NCBI RefSeq assembly: GCF_963855985.1
Contig: NC_087097.1
Coordinates: forward strand, 5,241,001-5,305,000
Direction: 5' to 3'
Origin: Ostrinia nubilalis
Taxonomy: Eukaryota; Arthropoda; Insecta; Lepidoptera; Crambidae
DNA length: 64,000 nt
Shown: piece by piece, positions 33,801 through 43,499 of the stretch
How the letters are laid out: every line of letters begins with the position of its first letter
Position numbering within the stretch: position 1 is the stretch's first letter
Program-made: the position numbers and the translations under genes
Notes under the pieces: model-generated
Databases searched by the model: none
Told to the model about the DNA's origin: nothing
What the model saw: only the letters and a program-made list of their open reading frames with translations

Positions 33801-36800
33801 GTTTCGTTTCAATTGCGTTTCACCATGTGTTCTGGGCCTAACTGTTTCAAGTTTAAAAATTACTTACCTCGCATTCTGTACAAGAGGCGTAAGTCCTTAG
33901 AGAAGGTTTACGTAACAAAACTGCACTCACAGAAACCATCTTACCAGGTTCGTAATATGATCTTAGCAGTTCACCTTTTTCATTGTGATACTCGCATTTT
34001 ATATGACCCTAAAATACAAAAATGTATTGTGGTGTATTATTCTTTGGAACCAAACTTGTTATAATGCTATAGGCAAATTAGCTCCAGAGAGGTCAGAAAC
34101 ATAAATTCTGACCTCTCCATGATCTTTTGAGAGGTATGTCTTCAAGACAGGAAGGAATAGAACTTGACTCTGAAATAGGTACACGTTGCCGATAAGATAC
34201 AATATCTTACTTGCACAATCCAAGTGACATTTCTACATTGCACCCCAAAAAGGAACAAAGTAGCGTTTTTGGGCATAATCAAATATTTCGCAGCATAAGC
34301 TAACTCCCTCACCAACAACGGGTCTGCTCCTGCAAACGCTTGGGAGTTGCTTATGATCCGTTCAGCCACCTCACCATGCACCTTCCAGTAGATATCAAAT
34401 GGTTCATTCTTCATTATATGAGGATGCATAACGTCAGCCCCATGGTAATATTTCCATTGACACACCAAATATCTATCCAGACGTTTCATAAGAGCATGAT
34501 GAATTTTGTGGTGATTGTAATATGACTTCAAATTCGTCACAAACCATTGATAGTTCGTAACCTCTCTAAACTTCAGATACAAATAAGCAATGAACCTCGC
34601 TTTTGTTATCATGTATATTATAAATCCGATGTAATTTATCACGGCACCAAAGTAAATGTCAGTCAAAGATAACGGAGGAAATTCAAAAAATAATAGTTCA
34701 TAAGCATACCCGATAGCTACTCCCAAAAACTGACTTTCAAGGTCGCATTTCACCGTTCGGTTTCCTTCATTGCAATACTTTTCACCAAAGAAATAAGATG
34801 TTGTCATTTCGGGTATGTATCTATCCGCGACGTATATCACGTAGGCAATAATGTAGAAATAACAAAAATTCGTCAATATAACTTTATAGCAAACGTTAAG
34901 AAGCAATTCTCTGTCTAAGCTCCACTCATTTACATAGTCACTGGCGAACAATATGTATACTTTGAGAAGGCGATTGAATTGGAATATGTAATAGTATTCT
35001 GGCTTACCAGCCAAAATCGCCAAAACTTCAATCCACACAGTGGCAAAAATATCCATAACGAATCGGGCACTTTTGCATCGAGTGAACATAACAGCAGCGA
35101 AATTATCAGACAAGTTGTCTCTCTTGGTCGAAGTCAGAAGGGAAATGCCAATATCTGCAATATAAACAAAGTCAACCCAGCACTTTACAAACATAAACGA
35201 TTTTAGAACTTTCTTCCGCGTGATATTTGGTGGGTACATGATCAATGCAAGAAACACCGTGAACATAACAATATTCTTCCAGACTCGAACAAAAGTGGAG
35301 TTAGGTGTTAATATCCAAGGGAAATTCGTATTATTAAATAAACTCTTTTTGTGTAGCTGAATTTCGCTACATAAAACAAGTTGTCCGATATATTTAGCAC
35401 AATGATATACGGCTTCTTCTGGGGGCAGTTCGCATCGACCTCCGGTTTTCTTCTTCCAACTGGCAACTGTATCTGATATTTCCCACCAGCGCCTCTTAAT
35501 CCACGCTATACCCTCGTCTTCCGCTCTATCAAGTCCCCTCACGTGTTGTTTACACGTATAAAGCGTGCGTGCATGTTTTATTCTATCTTTGACTGATTCT
35601 AAAATATTCTTTCGGTCTGCTGGGAATTTCTGCAAAGCTTTTAATAAATCATATCTAGATACCATGAAAACTTCGCAATACGTTACGCAACGCACAACTA
35701 AATTCCTTTTCAGAGGTGGTACCAAGAAACTGACATCTCCAAAAATTGTGCCGTCGCTCAAAGAAAGCAAAGGTGTCACACCATCGTCAGCTGATACCAG
35801 TTCTACAATACCAGATTTTAAATAGTACAGGTTGGTGTGGCAATGAGGTCCAGCAAAGAATTTCTCCCCAGGTAGCTTATAGTCCAGGCTAATACATTCA
35901 CAAAGCCATCTTTTGAAGGGTGTGGATGTTTTTCTTAGTGTGGGGCTATGATAAAACACAGGCCAAACTAAATCTTGCCTGATATCAAGCCGCAAGTATC
36001 TAGGTAATTCGCCAATGATTTCAGGAATGCTGGTGATCCCTCTTCTTTTCCTCCACATTAGACTATAGAAACTGCTCACATTTTGATAAGCTACAGGTGA
36101 AGGGTTTCGCCTTTTGGTTTCTTCTGTAATTTTTTTCACGGTTGGTTGAAATGTGCATATTCTTCGCAAATTCAAAATAGATTCTGCGAACATCTTCGGC
36201 ATTACCACAAAAATGTCTACAACGTAGCTGATGATCATAAAACTGCTGACTAAGCAGAATTCCAAAATAGTAGAAGGTTTAGTTTCGTCAAATAAGCAAT
36301 TAACAACAAATCCCATAACAAATGATGTTCCATACACATACGTTGTAAATCCTTCGTCGGTTTCGTTCATCTGTGAAAAAGTATCAGCTAATTTTAATCT
36401 ACACAAAGCTTGTCTGGTAGTTTTGCAGATGATATAAGGTACAAAACGACATTTACTGTAATGCTCAATTCTTACCTTGTGAACCACATATTTTCTCCAG
36501 TCGTAAATTTTGTTTCTACAATTGGCACAAAGACCGTGCACCGTTAGTAACACAAGAAAACACCCCACGCAGTTGACGCATATCATTATAAATATTGTGA
36601 ATCCAATCGTCAATTTTATTATCGAATGGGTTGAAACCACGGAGAAATGTTCCACTACTCGGTATATGCTGTAAAATTAAACAACTTGCAACAGTGCCGA
36701 AATATCGGAAACTCAAAATTAAGGTACAATGGTAATAATCCCGTCAGTAATAATAATTAAGTAAAATCAAAGATATGATTTTTTTAAGAATCAAATTATT

Positions 36801-39067
36801 TGGTCTCAATTCGTTTTAAATAAAGACTTGTCAGGTGTGAAATAAAATCTTTAAGCGCTCTCTTAAAAAAACTTACACAATAAATTCAGAGAAGGCCAAT
36901 ATGTTTGGCCACAGCTGAACTGGTGGGCAAAGGTCGTAAGTTGACAGAGTATAAAACGGTACCAGAGCGATCACATCAAGTAACAACAGAAAAGCTGATT
37001 TAGGTAGGTGCTCCCTTCTCATAGCCTTGTCCGTTACTTGCCTGGAAACATTGAAAACCTAATATTATTTTGGCTATAAATACAAAATAAACATAGACTA
37101 TTTATTATATCTTTATCCATCATTTAAGGGAATAGCAAAAGATATTCCAATACTTTTAACAGTAGGTACTTATCCATTTTTTAATTCTACATTAAACTGA
37201 CCTATTATTTAAAAAATCTAATAAATACCTGTGCACAATATGAAAGAAAGTATCAGCAAAGTATATTATATCGCAGAAGTACCAGTAAAAGTACTTAACA
37301 AAAGTCAGGTAAATATATTGATCCATTATTGGGGAACAGTGAGTAATGGAGTAGACCGACCGAACTGGACCCTGAAATAAATAATGTTCCGTGTAGTCTT
37401 ACCTACTGCTTGTTTGTCAAATGCGCAAGAGTTCAAAACATATTATGCATGCGCTACTTTAGTACAGCATATCTAAGAAAAGGGACGTCAATTCGGCTTT
37501 GGTCAAGTAAAGAGTAAAGATAAATAATGATTGCTTAGAGATTAATTAATTGAGTTAAAGTACTGAAATGACGATGCGGTGCACTGAAATATGGTTTTAC
37601 ATCTCGTACTTATCGGTTTTTCCGATCATAATCAATGAATGATTAATTGATCTATGATACAATAGTTAGACTGTATTCTGGTTTAGGCCTAGGTGCAGAC
37701 CACCGACTTTTAGTTGGTCGATAGTTGGGCCCGATTCTAATTTGTATGAAAAATCGGCCGATACCAAATCGGTGTAATGTGCGCACTTTCATACATGCCC
37801 ATTGCCCATACTGATCAACTGCCCGACTAAACTATCGGCCAACTCAAAATCGGTGGTCTGCACCTAGGCTTAAACAATTCTGTACTTTTTCTGTTACACA
37901 TTATTCTAGGTCAAGCAAGTTAATCATGTTTAATCATAGTTCATAGTCATCATCAAAGATTAGTTCTATACCCATTTCCCTATTGAAGGTCACATGGCCT
38001 GAAGCGTGATACAGATTACACGTGGAGCATGTTGGAGCAGATGGTATATCATATTAAAACATAACACAATTATATTAATTGACTCGCCTAACAATCTATC
38101 CATCCCATAATTGTGTGTTAATTCACTAACTAAATTTAAACAAATTAGTGATCCAAAACTACAAAATACAACCCGGTCGAGCTAACTGCGCACCTGGCAA
38201 CCGTGACGTCACATCGACGCTCTAGTATGGACGGAGTGAATGTAGGTGAGCGGGTAAGGGAGTGGAAGAGTCGTATTCCAGCGAGATGCGCAGTTTGCTC
38301 GACCGCGCAGTATCCATGTGCAAGACAAGGCAGGTATTTGACCGCAATCGCACCTGGTGTTAAGTGAGATGCAGTCTAGGATGGTACATAATCTGCCCTG
38401 TACTACCCGTTCGCGCTAAGTTTGCCGGTCCGTGGAATGCGCGTCCCCTCCCCCAACCGCGATTAAACGCAATTAATGTGTCTTATTTTACGCAAATACA
38501 CAATTTTTATCAATAATAATAAATAAAAATATTTTAAATACAGTTTGATAAAGTTAAAGACACTTTCCTTGAGTGACGTCATATCACCAGCGGCAAACTT
38601 AAAGCGAACGGATAGTAAGTGCCTATTTACTCTCGCCTTAAAAAGGCCCGGATTATAGTGTTCAAGAAAGACAGCAGCAGGCAGCGAATACCAGTCCCTA
38701 GCTGTTCACATTATAAAAGAGTTATCGAAACATTTAGTGCGAGCGGTGGGTCTAGACAAAGTGCAAATTATAATCGCAAACCAGTCGAAAAGTGGTCGAA
38801 AAGCCCCTTTTTTGTATGGGGTTTTGACGGATTCGATTTTCGATTCGATCAAAAAGTGCGTTTTGTCTAGGGGGGCTGGTGGAATGTCGACAATGTACAA
38901 CATTTTCTTACCAAAATACTCTTGGCTATCACGCTGACCAGCACAAACATCTTGAAGACTGGGTTGAAAGGCAGGAAGATCACGTCACTCCAACAAATCT
39001 GCGACTCCTCATCATCTTCATCATCATCGTCATCGTGTTCTGTATTACTATGCGTATGCGTGGCCAT
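18852..39067 (-). CDS. Four-repeat cyclic-nucleotide-gated-channel-like protein, 27 exons
   Basis: Exons, each bounded by AG/GT: 39067-38912, 37371-37229, 37041-36877, 36668-34211, 34008-33868, 33562-33422, 33232-33087, 32752-32682, 32217-32126, 30747-30487, 29734-29549, 29155-29031, 28579-28418, 27902-27813, 27614-27416, 27049-26924, 26673-26545, 26081-25878, 25608-25402, 24376-24283, 23957-23856, 23325-23186, 22469-22229, 20436-20269, 19864-19777, 19437-19332, 18983-18852. They sum to 6273 nt, 2090 residues plus TAG, with no phase conflict. Four tandem repeats each hold S1-S6, C-linker and a cNBD-like fold, as in single-chain CNGK (tetraKCNG) channels of sea-urchin sperm. No repeat keeps a GYG- or GET-type filter. 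Start: ATG at 39067, then an acidic run (HDDDDDEDDEE). Upstream noncoding exons may exist. Conduction is unproven; it could be an accessory subunit-like protein. Confidence 0.87.
19042..19148. repeat. PIF/Harbinger-like MITE, copy 1
   Basis: Inverted ends GGCTGAGTTGCACCACCTTA and its near complement, in the last intron of the channel-like gene. Same family as 22801-22938 and 23039-23156. Confidence 0.8.
19545..19735 (+). repeat. SINE-like dispersed repeat, copy 1
   Basis: Shares marker words (AAACTACT.AACGGAT, TTCACGCGGG, GAAGC) with 31827-32035 (inverse) and 51165-51365. No coding capacity. Confidence 0.75.
20602..21786. mobile_element. 1.2-kb TA-flanked element with about 43-bp inverted ends
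   Basis: Inverted ends TCGTCAGTTGCAGGTTCACT onward, at least 40 bp near-perfect, with TA at 20600-20601 and 21787-21788. The interior has several AGTTACACCAA-type words near both ends (for example about 20811, 20843, 21558, 21597). No transposase seen. It sits in the intron between exons 23 and 24 of the channel-like gene. Confidence 0.85.
21822..22072. repeat. GC-rich palindromic MITE
   Basis: Ends GAGAAGCCACACGGTGCGGT and its complement, with TAA close to each end. Its CGCACCGC-rich interior creates long but meaningless frames on the + strand (21837-22144). Confidence 0.8.
22515..22740 (+). repeat. Dispersed repeat ending in CGGGCGGCCGC
   Basis: The terminal block AAACGGGATCCACGCGTACG is shared with 50400-50470 and 60190-60230. 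A non-autonomous element common in moths; no coding capacity. Confidence 0.7.
22801..22938. repeat. PIF/Harbinger-like MITE, copy 2
   Basis: GGCTGAGTTGCACCACCTAA end and inverse complement, flanked by TAA on both sides. Confidence 0.85.
23039..23156. repeat. PIF/Harbinger-like MITE, copy 3
   Basis: Same inverted ends as copy 2, flanked by TTA (23036-23038, 23157-23159), only 100 bp away from it. Confidence 0.85.
23385..23560 (+). pseudogene. RTE-type LINE 3-prime end fragment
   Basis: Degraded coding end (TKETDDLIKVAG.CWMQAATN-like) followed by a GATGAT-rich tail, in the intron between exons 21 and 22 of the channel-like gene. Confidence 0.7.
30162..30356 (-). pseudogene. RTE-type LINE 3-prime end fragment with GAAC tail
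   Basis: The minus strand reads VGRPPTRWTDDLVKFAGG, typical of the C-terminus of lepidopteran endonuclease-reverse-transcriptase LINEs. It ends in a GAAC repeat (CGTT on + at 30162-30180). It lies in the intron between exons 10 and 11. Confidence 0.8.
30806..30970. repeat. MITE
   Basis: Inverted ends GAGGAGAGTTGTGACATTGT at 30808 and its complement ending at 30968, with a 5-nt length difference. Located in the intron between exons 9 and 10. Confidence 0.75.
31827..32035 (-). repeat. SINE-like dispersed repeat, copy 2
   Basis: Inverse copy of the 19545-19735 family, beginning AGCTTTTGCCCGCGGCTTCA on the + strand. Confidence 0.8.
32255..32625 (+). pseudogene. RTE-type LINE 3-prime end fragment
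   Basis: Reads AQRAMAMLGVSLRDRIRNEE, then KWQWAGHIVRRTDGRWGSKV, then a shifted WTDDLIKVAGRRWMQAATN-like end and a GATGAT tail. At least one frameshift. Located in the intron between exons 8 and 9. Confidence 0.85.
32824..33025 (+). pseudogene. RTE-type LINE fragment
   Basis: LPVMVYGSETWSLTMGLIRR, then MLGVSLRDRIRNEEIRRRT: the segment just upstream of the one found at 32255. Located in the intron between exons 7 and 8; truncated at both ends. Confidence 0.85.
33422..35335 (-). other. Channel repeat II (exons 4-6)
   Basis: Residues about 600-1068. S1 is at 616-634, S2 at 647-667, S3 at 688-709, S4 near 716-734 with only one Arg and one Lys, S5 at 747-769. The pore stretch 799-826 contains AIGYAYELLFFEFPP and no filter motif. 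S6 is at 827-854. The cNBD-like region runs from about 938 to 1040, split by introns after residues 974 and 1021, and has no GE cassette. Everything up to residue 974 lies in one 2458-nt exon shared with repeat I. Confidence 0.8.
33623..33838. mobile_element. PIF/Harbinger-like palindromic MITE
   Basis: A 216-bp near-palindrome. Ends GGCCCAGAACACA and complement, with a TAA duplication at 33620-33622 and 33839-33841. Located in the intron between exons 5 and 6 of the channel-like gene, only 29 bp past the end of exon 5. Confidence 0.88.
37686..37869. mobile_element. PIF/Harbinger-like MITE
   Basis: 184 bp with inverted ends GGCCTAGGTGCAGACCACCG (complement on the right with minor differences), flanked by TTA at 37683-37685 and 37870-37872. 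Located in the first intron of the channel-like gene. Confidence 0.85.
38172..38310. repeat. MITE
   Basis: Inverted ends CGGTCGAGCTAACTGCGCA and TGCGCAGTTTGCTCGACCG, with one mismatch. First intron of the channel-like gene. Confidence 0.75.
38402..38613. repeat. MITE
   Basis: ACTACCCGTTCGCGCTAAGT at the left and a near complement at the right. First intron of the channel-like gene. Confidence 0.7.
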
Positions 39068-41215
39068 GATTATACGTTAAACACAATCTAAAATATTATT
39101 TAAATACGCTAGAATAAAATAATTAATTATTTAATCTCACAATTTTTTTATTATCCATTAAAAATTGACATTAAGAATGACAAGTAAACACATACAACCA
39201 ACATACAACGGCTTTCTTTTCTGCCAGAATGCAAGAAGTTCTAACATATTTTCACTCAACTGCAGAAATATTTTCTAAGCTTCCTGGATGAATAAATAAA
39301 TAAGCCCCTAGATTTATTTGTATGCAATAATAATATGATGTAACTTTCTACAATACAGATCAAATAAATGATAGACCTACTTCTTACTAATAACATTTGA
39401 ATTCGATTCAAGATCGCTTCCTAGTTAAGCTAGTTATAATACCATCAATATACTTTGCCTAAAGATAAACATTGTCTAACTAAAATTTTATAGCTAGCCC
39501 TTTTTAAGAATTTTGTATAAAGTAGGTACCTATATTTTTACTACAATCTCTATAAATAAAATCAGATGCTAAAAGGTAATAATAAAACGAAACACAAATT
39601 ATTTTAAACCTTTATTTTAAAGTGAGGAAATTGCAAATGACCATATTCATTTTATAGGGGAAAAGCCAGAAAAAAGTTAATTAAGTTCCTTTCGGCGCGT
39701 AAAGCAGTTTTCGCCTTTTGTTCCTCAAACCAATTAAGCTTTGAGAAAAATGAAACCGATTTCTTGAGAGACGTTTCGTTTAAATATTTTGAACCAGTAA
39801 ATCTGCATTTTGAAAATCTTGATAACTATTTATATAAGAAAAGATGCATTTGAGCACATCATTTTAGATACACGATGATAGGATTTACATAGTGTGAGCA
39901 GGCCTCCCACTAGGTGGACCGACGATCTGGTGAAGGTGGTGGAAGAAGGCGGGAGGTGCCTGGATGCGGGCGGCGCAGGACCGGTCTTTGTGGAAAACCT
40001 TGGGGTAGGCCTTTGTCCAGCAGTGGACGTCTTTCGGCTGAAACGAATGAGAATTTACGTACTATATAACTTATTTAAGTATTCATTACTAAGATCCTTG
40101 ATCAAAAACATAACTCTCTTTCTTGAGCAGTCGGGTAAAAAGCATGATTAAACTGTTGGCTGAGCTTGGAAGCAATAAATGAATATTTCAATTACTTAGT
40201 ATAAATATTATTATGGAATTGTATTTCCTAATACAAACAATGTGCAAAACATTAATCAATCATCATTATTATATTTTCATGACCGCATTTGTAATTTAGG
40301 TAGAAAATTATTACAATAAACACGCTACCTAATCTAGATTTTGAAATGAATATTTAATGTTCTAAATTAGATGAAACTTGATTTGGGACATATTTTTTAT
40401 TTGTAAATATTTAGTCTATGTAGGTTCATTATTTGTATTATTCTTAATTAATCAGCAACATCCAATAAAGGGTTTTAAAAATAATGATGAAACACATTTT
40501 CATTATAATCAAATCTAATGCTCTTTTTAACCGACTGCGCCAGACTTAACGCCAGATTATTCAAATTCTCATTCAAAAACTTGAGTTTCACTAGAGTATA
40601 ATTATGTACTAATTTACATTGCAAGATGACGATATTAGATAAGTAAGCAAACTTGAATTTCCTAGTATTTTCTTAATATTATTTAAGTACTCGTGTTTGA
40701 ATATGCTGTTCATCCAAGACTTGAGCGTGGTTGAACTAACACTATTCACTCCATCATGCCCTCGCATCTGAACTAACTTTACACGATCCACCGAAACTAT
40801 CCGAAAACAGGAATGCATTCTTAACAAGGGTTCTGTACCCTGAGCACGAAAAGCTCTCATAATCAATAGCAATCGTATTCCTTATACAACCTTAGCTGTT
40901 TTGTTTTTCATGACAAAAGAACCCTGCTATAATTCTAATTTTATTCGTGCTCCGGGCACTAGCTAAAGCGTGATTTGCTAAACGCGCGTCAGACAGAGCT
41001 CTCGTAATGAGCACTAATGCTTCTCTCATTTAATTAAGATAATGTGCCCTTTTGAGGCAACAGTAAAAGGGATGCGGGCGAATGCGTTTTTCAAATTCTC
41101 TTGCTCATTCTGTGTGCAGGCTTTTGGGATATGTTTGTAACTTTCCGCTTTTTAAAAAGAACTAGTGCTTAAAAAGAACTTGTATTTCGAAACCACAAAG
41201 TTCGTGAACTCTACC
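39068..41215. other. Intergenic region between channel-like gene and SDR pair
   Basis: It should contain the promoter of the channel-like gene. An AG preceded by TTTTATTCT on the minus strand (about 39110) could be an acceptor for a noncoding upstream exon, but this is unproven. Apart from the LINE fragment at 39895-40052, nothing is recognised. Confidence 0.5.
39895..40052 (+). pseudogene. RTE-type LINE 3-prime end fragment
   Basis: RPPTRWTDDLVKV, then a frameshifted end and GGCTGAAACGAATGAG, the start of a decayed GAAC-type tail. Confidence 0.8.
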
Positions 41216-41221
41216 TTTATT
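41216..41221 (-). terminator. Candidate polyadenylation signal of SDR gene 41317-42045
   Basis: AATAAA on the minus strand, about 95 nt past the stop codon. Confidence 0.5.
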
Positions 41222-41316
41222 TTTTACTTAAAGACACAGTGAAACATTTTCTAAAACTAAACAGCTTCGCTACTTAGATTATCAAAAGCAAAAACAAAAT
41301 TTACAATCACAATTAT

Positions 41317-42045
41317 TTACTTTAACGTGGAATCTAGAAGCACTTCGTGGACTTGCAAATGTTCGGGAGTATTCAAAATAAGCTTCACTAATTTAGCAAC
41401 GTCTCGAATCTTCAATTTCGGCTCATCCGGAGAATGTTCGGCTTCACTTTCAATACTGCCACATGCAATATTGGTTACTTTAATATTTGCTTCCAAATAT
41501 CTGAATTCATGTCTCAGTATTTCATTCACAGAAGTGATAGCCGCCTTCGAAGCTATGAATACGTTTTTCTTAGAATCTTCTGGAATTTGATAAGCACATA
41601 AATCATTGATGTTTATAATATGACCTCTGGTTTTTCTCTCAATCATGGAACCAGCAGCCAGTCTTGTGCATGCTATCAGAGCGTTAATGTTGATGTCAAC
41701 CACTTTTTTGAAGTCTCCCAAGTCTCCTGTACTTACTAAACAATCCGCATTACAATATGCATTGTTCACTAACACGTCCACTCCATCATAAGCTTCAATT
41801 ATAGTATCGAAAGTTTCTCTCAGTTGTTTTAAATTGGTTATATCGCATTCACACAAGACAACTTTACCGTCTATAGTTGTATTTGATAAGTCAGTTAGTT
41901 TCTTCTTTGTCTTATTTACGATGTCGTCACTTTTACCGAATCCAATGGCTATCATCCCGGACTTCGCCAATCGCTCTAAAACGTTAATACCAACTTCGTC
42001 ACTACAATCAGTAACCACGACTACTTTGTTAGCCCAACACTTCAT
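41317..42045 (-). CDS. Short-chain dehydrogenase/reductase-like protein, catalytic residues lost
   Basis: Single-exon, 242 residues, the length of a classical SDR (Rossmann-fold NAD(P) oxidoreductase). It is clearly homologous to the neighbour at 42665-43432. However, the dinucleotide motif TGxxxGxG reads TDCSDEVG (12-19), the catalytic Ser is Asp148 (ININD) and the catalytic Tyr is Phe163 (FIASK); Lys167 and NNA (94-96) remain. The frame is uninterrupted, so it looks like a maintained pseudoenzyme rather than a pseudogene. It lies 619 bp downstream of its paralogue on the same strand. The substrate of the ancestral enzyme is unknown; insect relatives include farnesol dehydrogenase-like proteins. 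Confidence 0.88.
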   Translation of the reverse strand: MKCWANKVVVVTDCSDEVGINVLERLAKSGMIAIGFGKSDDIVNKTKKKLTDLSNTTIDGKVVLCECDITNLKQLRETFDTIIEAYDGVDVLVNNAYCNADCLVSTGDLGDFKKVVDININALIACTRLAAGSMIERKTRGHIININDLCAYQIPEDSKKNVFIASKAAITSVNEILRHEFRYLEANIKVTNIACGSIESEAEHSPDEPKLKIRDVAKLVKLILNTPEHLQVHEVLLDSTLK

Positions 42046-42622
42046 ACTGCTGTGTACTCGTATACGTAGCTCTTGCTTGCTAGGATAAACGTAACGTTCT
42101 AAAACTGTTCGTAGCTCTATCGCTAATATACTTAGAACTATGGTACGTCATCGTTATTTAAGATCAATATCACGAGAAGATCAAGATCCTGCAAGTGTTT
42201 TATAAAGTGTTTGTGATCGGTTGTCTTGGATGAAAGATAATTTATTTCAAATTATATCATAGGGTTGTATTTAATTGCTTACAAAAAAAAAAGATTGAAC
42301 AATAAATAAGTATTTTATCAAGAAAATATTAACAATTTATTAAAATTGATATTACCTATCTCAATACTTTGTAACCTAAAAACAATCATCGGTATCGTAA
42401 AACGTAGCAGTTACCGTGGTCGTTTTACGATCCCGTAGAGTTTTGATCTCAAGATTTATAGATACCAATGGATAAAACGTTTTATTGCTTCCAATCAAAT
42501 AAAACATCTTGCAATTTAGTTTCAGGATTACAAGCTTCGGGATAATAAAAATATGTTCAGCTTTACGGAAAATACAATGTTTTGTTGTTCTCCTTCAATA
42601 TCTTACTATACTTATTGTGTGA

Positions 42623-42628
42623 TTTATT
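42623..42628 (-). terminator. Candidate polyadenylation signal of SDR gene 42665-43432
   Basis: AATAAA on the minus strand, about 37 nt past the stop codon, a usual distance for a compact insect gene. Confidence 0.6.
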
Positions 42629-42664
42629 ATCGACGTGTAAGTTTCGTGTAACTTGTTTAATAAA

Positions 42665-43432
42665 TTAATAGATTTCATGCAATGCATGAAAAATTACTTC
42701 ATTGACCTGAATACTCCGCGGTGCAGACAATATCATTAAAACCACGTTAGAGACATCTTTAGTCGTTAAATGCGGGTTCTTATTGAAGAACTCTTCATTA
42801 AGAAATTCAATCCCCGCCGTCTTAAATATTCCAGTCCGGACAATGCCCGGAGAAACGCTGGTAACCTTGATCTTACGGTTCAGGTGTTTGAATTCATTTT
42901 TGAGTAGCGTGTTCAAAACGGTCATAGTCCTTTTTGAAGCGATGTACATATTGATCTTTGGTTCAGCAAACGGAGGCATGTAGTGTCCACATATACTATT
43001 GATATTGATTATCTGACCAGCTGTGTCTTTCTTAGTCATCGATTCGATCGCGAACTTTGTGCAAGCAATCAACCCGTAAATGTTAACATCAGTCACTTTC
43101 TGCAGATCTTCTATGTTCCCAGTGCTTATCAAGCCTTCTTTTCCGATCGCTGCATTGTTTACCAACACATCAACTCCACCATAAGCAGCTACTATTCCCT
43201 CAAATGCGATCTTCAAATCTTCGTCATTCGATATGTCACACTGGCAAGGAATTAATTGCCCTTCAACTTTGCCCCAACTTTCTAGTTTGTCAAACATTTG
43301 GTTTACTCTCTCTTTGGACGGCTCGAATCCAATAACAATCATTCCAATTCTGACTAAATCCTCAGTTATTTGCGCGCCAATACCATGACAAGCTCCAGTG
43401 ACTACGGCCACTTTATTTTTCCAAAAATTCAT
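42665..43432 (-). CDS. Classical short-chain dehydrogenase/reductase, farnesol dehydrogenase-like
   Basis: Single-exon, 255 residues. Rossmann cofactor motif TGACHGIG at 12-19, NNAA at 92-95, and the catalytic triad Ser146 (ININS), Tyr163 and Lys167 (YIASK), followed by SPGIVRTG. The most similar insect family I know is the cP2-type SDR group that includes farnesol dehydrogenase and DHRS11-like proteins; the real substrate is not deducible. The start is the first ATG after a TATA box (43488-43495). No signal peptide, so probably cytosolic. It has an inactive-looking tandem paralogue downstream at 41317-42045. Confidence 0.92.
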   Translation of the reverse strand: MNFWKNKVAVVTGACHGIGAQITEDLVRIGMIVIGFEPSKERVNQMFDKLESWGKVEGQLIPCQCDISNDEDLKIAFEGIVAAYGGVDVLVNNAAIGKEGLISTGNIEDLQKVTDVNIYGLIACTKFAIESMTKKDTAGQIININSICGHYMPPFAEPKINMYIASKRTMTVLNTLLKNEFKHLNRKIKVTSVSPGIVRTGIFKTAGIEFLNEEFFNKNPHLTTKDVSNVVLMILSAPRSIQVNEVIFHALHEIY

Positions 43433-43487
43433 TTTGTAGGCAGCTCAGTTGCAATAATTTATGATGGGAATGCAATAACTACCGGCT

Positions 43488-43495
43488 CTTATATA
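43488..43495 (-). promoter_or_regulatory. TATA box of SDR gene 42665-43432
   Basis: TATATAAG on the minus strand, 56 bp upstream of the ATG, which would give a 5-prime UTR of roughly 25-30 nt. No equally clear box was found for the downstream SDR copy. Confidence 0.65.
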
Positions 43496-43499
43496 ACTG

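Larger units (their letters stand above)
35336..39067 (-). other. Channel repeat I (exons 1-4)
   Basis: Residues about 1-600. S1 is at 33-52 (exon 1), S2 at about 76-98, S3 at about 114-133, and S4 is near 146-165 with a single Arg. S5 is at 172-196. The pore region near 262-290 reads VMGFVVNCLFDE where a filter would be. S6 is at 292-311. The cNBD is at about 414-504, with FGDVSFL replacing the usual FGE cassette, though an Arg (KRN) remains near the phosphate-binding position. Best-preserved nucleotide cassette of the four, but still atypical. Confidence 0.8.
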
